This document shows, in pieces, positions 42,594 through 43,385 of a DNA stretch of 43,385 nt. The notes beneath the pieces are model-generated. The model ran no database searches, was not told the DNA's origin, and saw nothing but the letters and a program-made list of their open reading frames with translations. The DNA is from Acidaminococcaceae bacterium (GTDB lineage Bacteria > Bacillota > Negativicutes > Acidaminococcales > Acidaminococcaceae): assembly GCA_017554485.1 (NCBI GenBank), contig JAFZIG010000007.1:1-43385 (forward strand). The letters are read 5' to 3'. Made by a program: the position numbers and the translations under genes. The stretch's first letter is position 1, and each line of letters opens with the position of its first letter.

Positions 42594-43385
42594 TTATTTC
42601 CCTGCCAAATCTTTCTGATTCAAAAGATCCGTCAGATAATGCATGGTTTTCTGGGCGGCGCCGCGGTTCTCCCGGATGATCTGGATGGAAGCGTCTCCCA
42701 TTCTTTTACGCAGGGCATCGTCCCCGGCAATTTCCAAAAAAGCTTCTGTAAGGCCATCTACATCGGATACCGTGCGGCAGGCGCCGGCTTTGCTTAACAG
42801 GGAATAGGAGTCTTTAAAATCTTCCATGCTGGGACCTACTAAAATGGGTTTGGCATGGGCTGCCGGCTCCAATACGTTGTGACCGCCGTAATGCACAAGA
42901 CTGCCGCCGACGAACACAATGTCACCTATGGCATATATGCGGCCCAGTTCACCAATGGTATCCAGCAGAAGGACTGGAAACTCAGGCCGCCTCCCTTCAA
43001 TCTCCTTCAATTTGGAACGGGGAGCCATTGCATAACCAAATTTGGCATTCACCTTCTTAATCTCTTCAATCCGATTCAACTTACGGGGAGCAATGACCAG
43101 ACGAGCATGGGGATATATTTTGCGCAGGGCGGTAAAAGAAGTCAGCACGGCTTCCTCTTCCGAAGGATGGGTGGAACCTGCTATAATGATAGGATAGGCA
43201 TCTTCTCCCAGCCCCAGTTCCGTTTTATAGGTTGCTAGATCTTCCGGAGAAACTTCTGCGTAGGTCTGATCAAATTTTGTGTTGCCGGTAACAAAGATTT
43301 TTCCAGGATCCGCACCCAGTTGCGTAATATATTTGGCGTCTATGCTGGACTGCATACAGAAGCGGCTTACGGTGTTTAGCATATC
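42594..43385 (-). CDS. waaA: Kdo transferase (lipid A), C-terminal part
   Basis: The frame is open to the window edge, so only the last 263 codons are present. It matches the C-terminal GT-B half of 3-deoxy-D-manno-octulosonate transferase: VTGNTKFDQ, IIAGSTHPSEEEAVL, VIAPRKLNRIEEI, DTIGELGRIYAIGDIVFVGGSLVHYGGHNVLEPAA. The enzyme adds Kdo sugars to the lipid A precursor at the inner membrane, so the organism makes LPS. The gene ends 8 bp before repeat copy 3. The internal ATG near the edge is not the true start. Confidence 0.92.
   Translation of the reverse strand, partial: DMLNTVSRFCMQSSIDAKYITQLGADPGKIFVTGNTKFDQTYAEVSPEDLATYKTELGLGEDAYPIIIAGSTHPSEEEAVLTSFTALRKIYPHARLVIAPRKLNRIEEIKKVNAKFGYAMAPRSKLKEIEGRRPEFPVLLLDTIGELGRIYAIGDIVFVGGSLVHYGGHNVLEPAAHAKPILVGPSMEDFKDSYSLLSKAGACRTVSDVDGLTEAFLEIAGDDALRKRMGDASIQIIRENRGAAQKTMHYLTDLLNQKDLAGK

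Overview
The window comes from a diderm Firmicute, most likely a Negativicute (the Acidaminococcaceae/Veillonellaceae side). It pairs a lipid A/LPS gene (a WaaA/KdtA-type Kdo transferase, cut by the window end) and an RND tripartite-pump cassette, both of which need an outer membrane, with Firmicute-style features: a T-box leader on serA, strong GGAGG ribosome sites and AT-rich sigma-70 promoters. The family-level placement is inference. Base composition is near even, except for a clearly AT-rich block at about 6.2-8.6 kb.

Layout. 1-2.9 kb (+): end of an unidentified gene, then the permease and ATPase of a ferric-iron-type ABC importer. 3.1-6.0 kb (-): a membrane receptor with two SBP_3 sensor domains, a degenerate GGDEF and an intact-looking EAL domain. 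6.2-8.7 kb: a small genomic island between an intact tRNA-Arg(ACG) and a 43-bp duplicate of that tRNA's 3' half. It holds an MNT nucleotidyltransferase followed by a HEPN fragment, an intact MNT/HEPN pair, and the remains of a RelB/ParE-type pair. 8.9-14.1 kb: phosphoesterase, TM2 protein, Dtd, MetQ lipoprotein, histidine phosphatase, FprA flavodiiron protein. 14.1-17.5 kb (-): a biotin-dependent carboxyltransferase subunit without its biotin domain, and long-form LeuA. 17.7-19.0 kb (+): a CorC/CNNM protein. 19.2-22.6 kb (-): PMCA-type calcium ATPase and a YbjN-like protein. 22.6-28.7 kb (-): an operon of RND adaptor, RND pump and SbmA/YddA-like ABC transporter, running into the YbjN-like gene. 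29-34.3 kb (-): a secreted protein, a C39-like peptidase, CCA-adding enzyme and a methyltransferase. 34.4-37.3 kb (-): leuC-leuD-leuB. 37.4-40.3 kb (-): NCS2 purine permease and a zinc-ribbon protein. 40.4-42.4 kb (-): serA with promoter and T-box leader. 42.6 kb to end (-): partial waaA.

Amino-acid metabolism is one theme: leuA and leuCDB together give the leucine branch, serA starts serine synthesis under probable tRNA-Ser control, and metQ suggests methionine uptake. Envelope and transport functions are the other.

The most unusual signal is a family of three about 175-190-bp intergenic palindromes (18997-19171, 21847-22036, 42404-42585). Each lies directly 3' of a gene. Their inner stems change sequence between copies but stay paired, while the bases between stems stay conserved. 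The outermost arms are copy-specific and look like ordinary terminator stems, as if a structured element had entered terminator loops. The tRNA-Arg island with its decayed toxin-antitoxin modules is the second point of interest.
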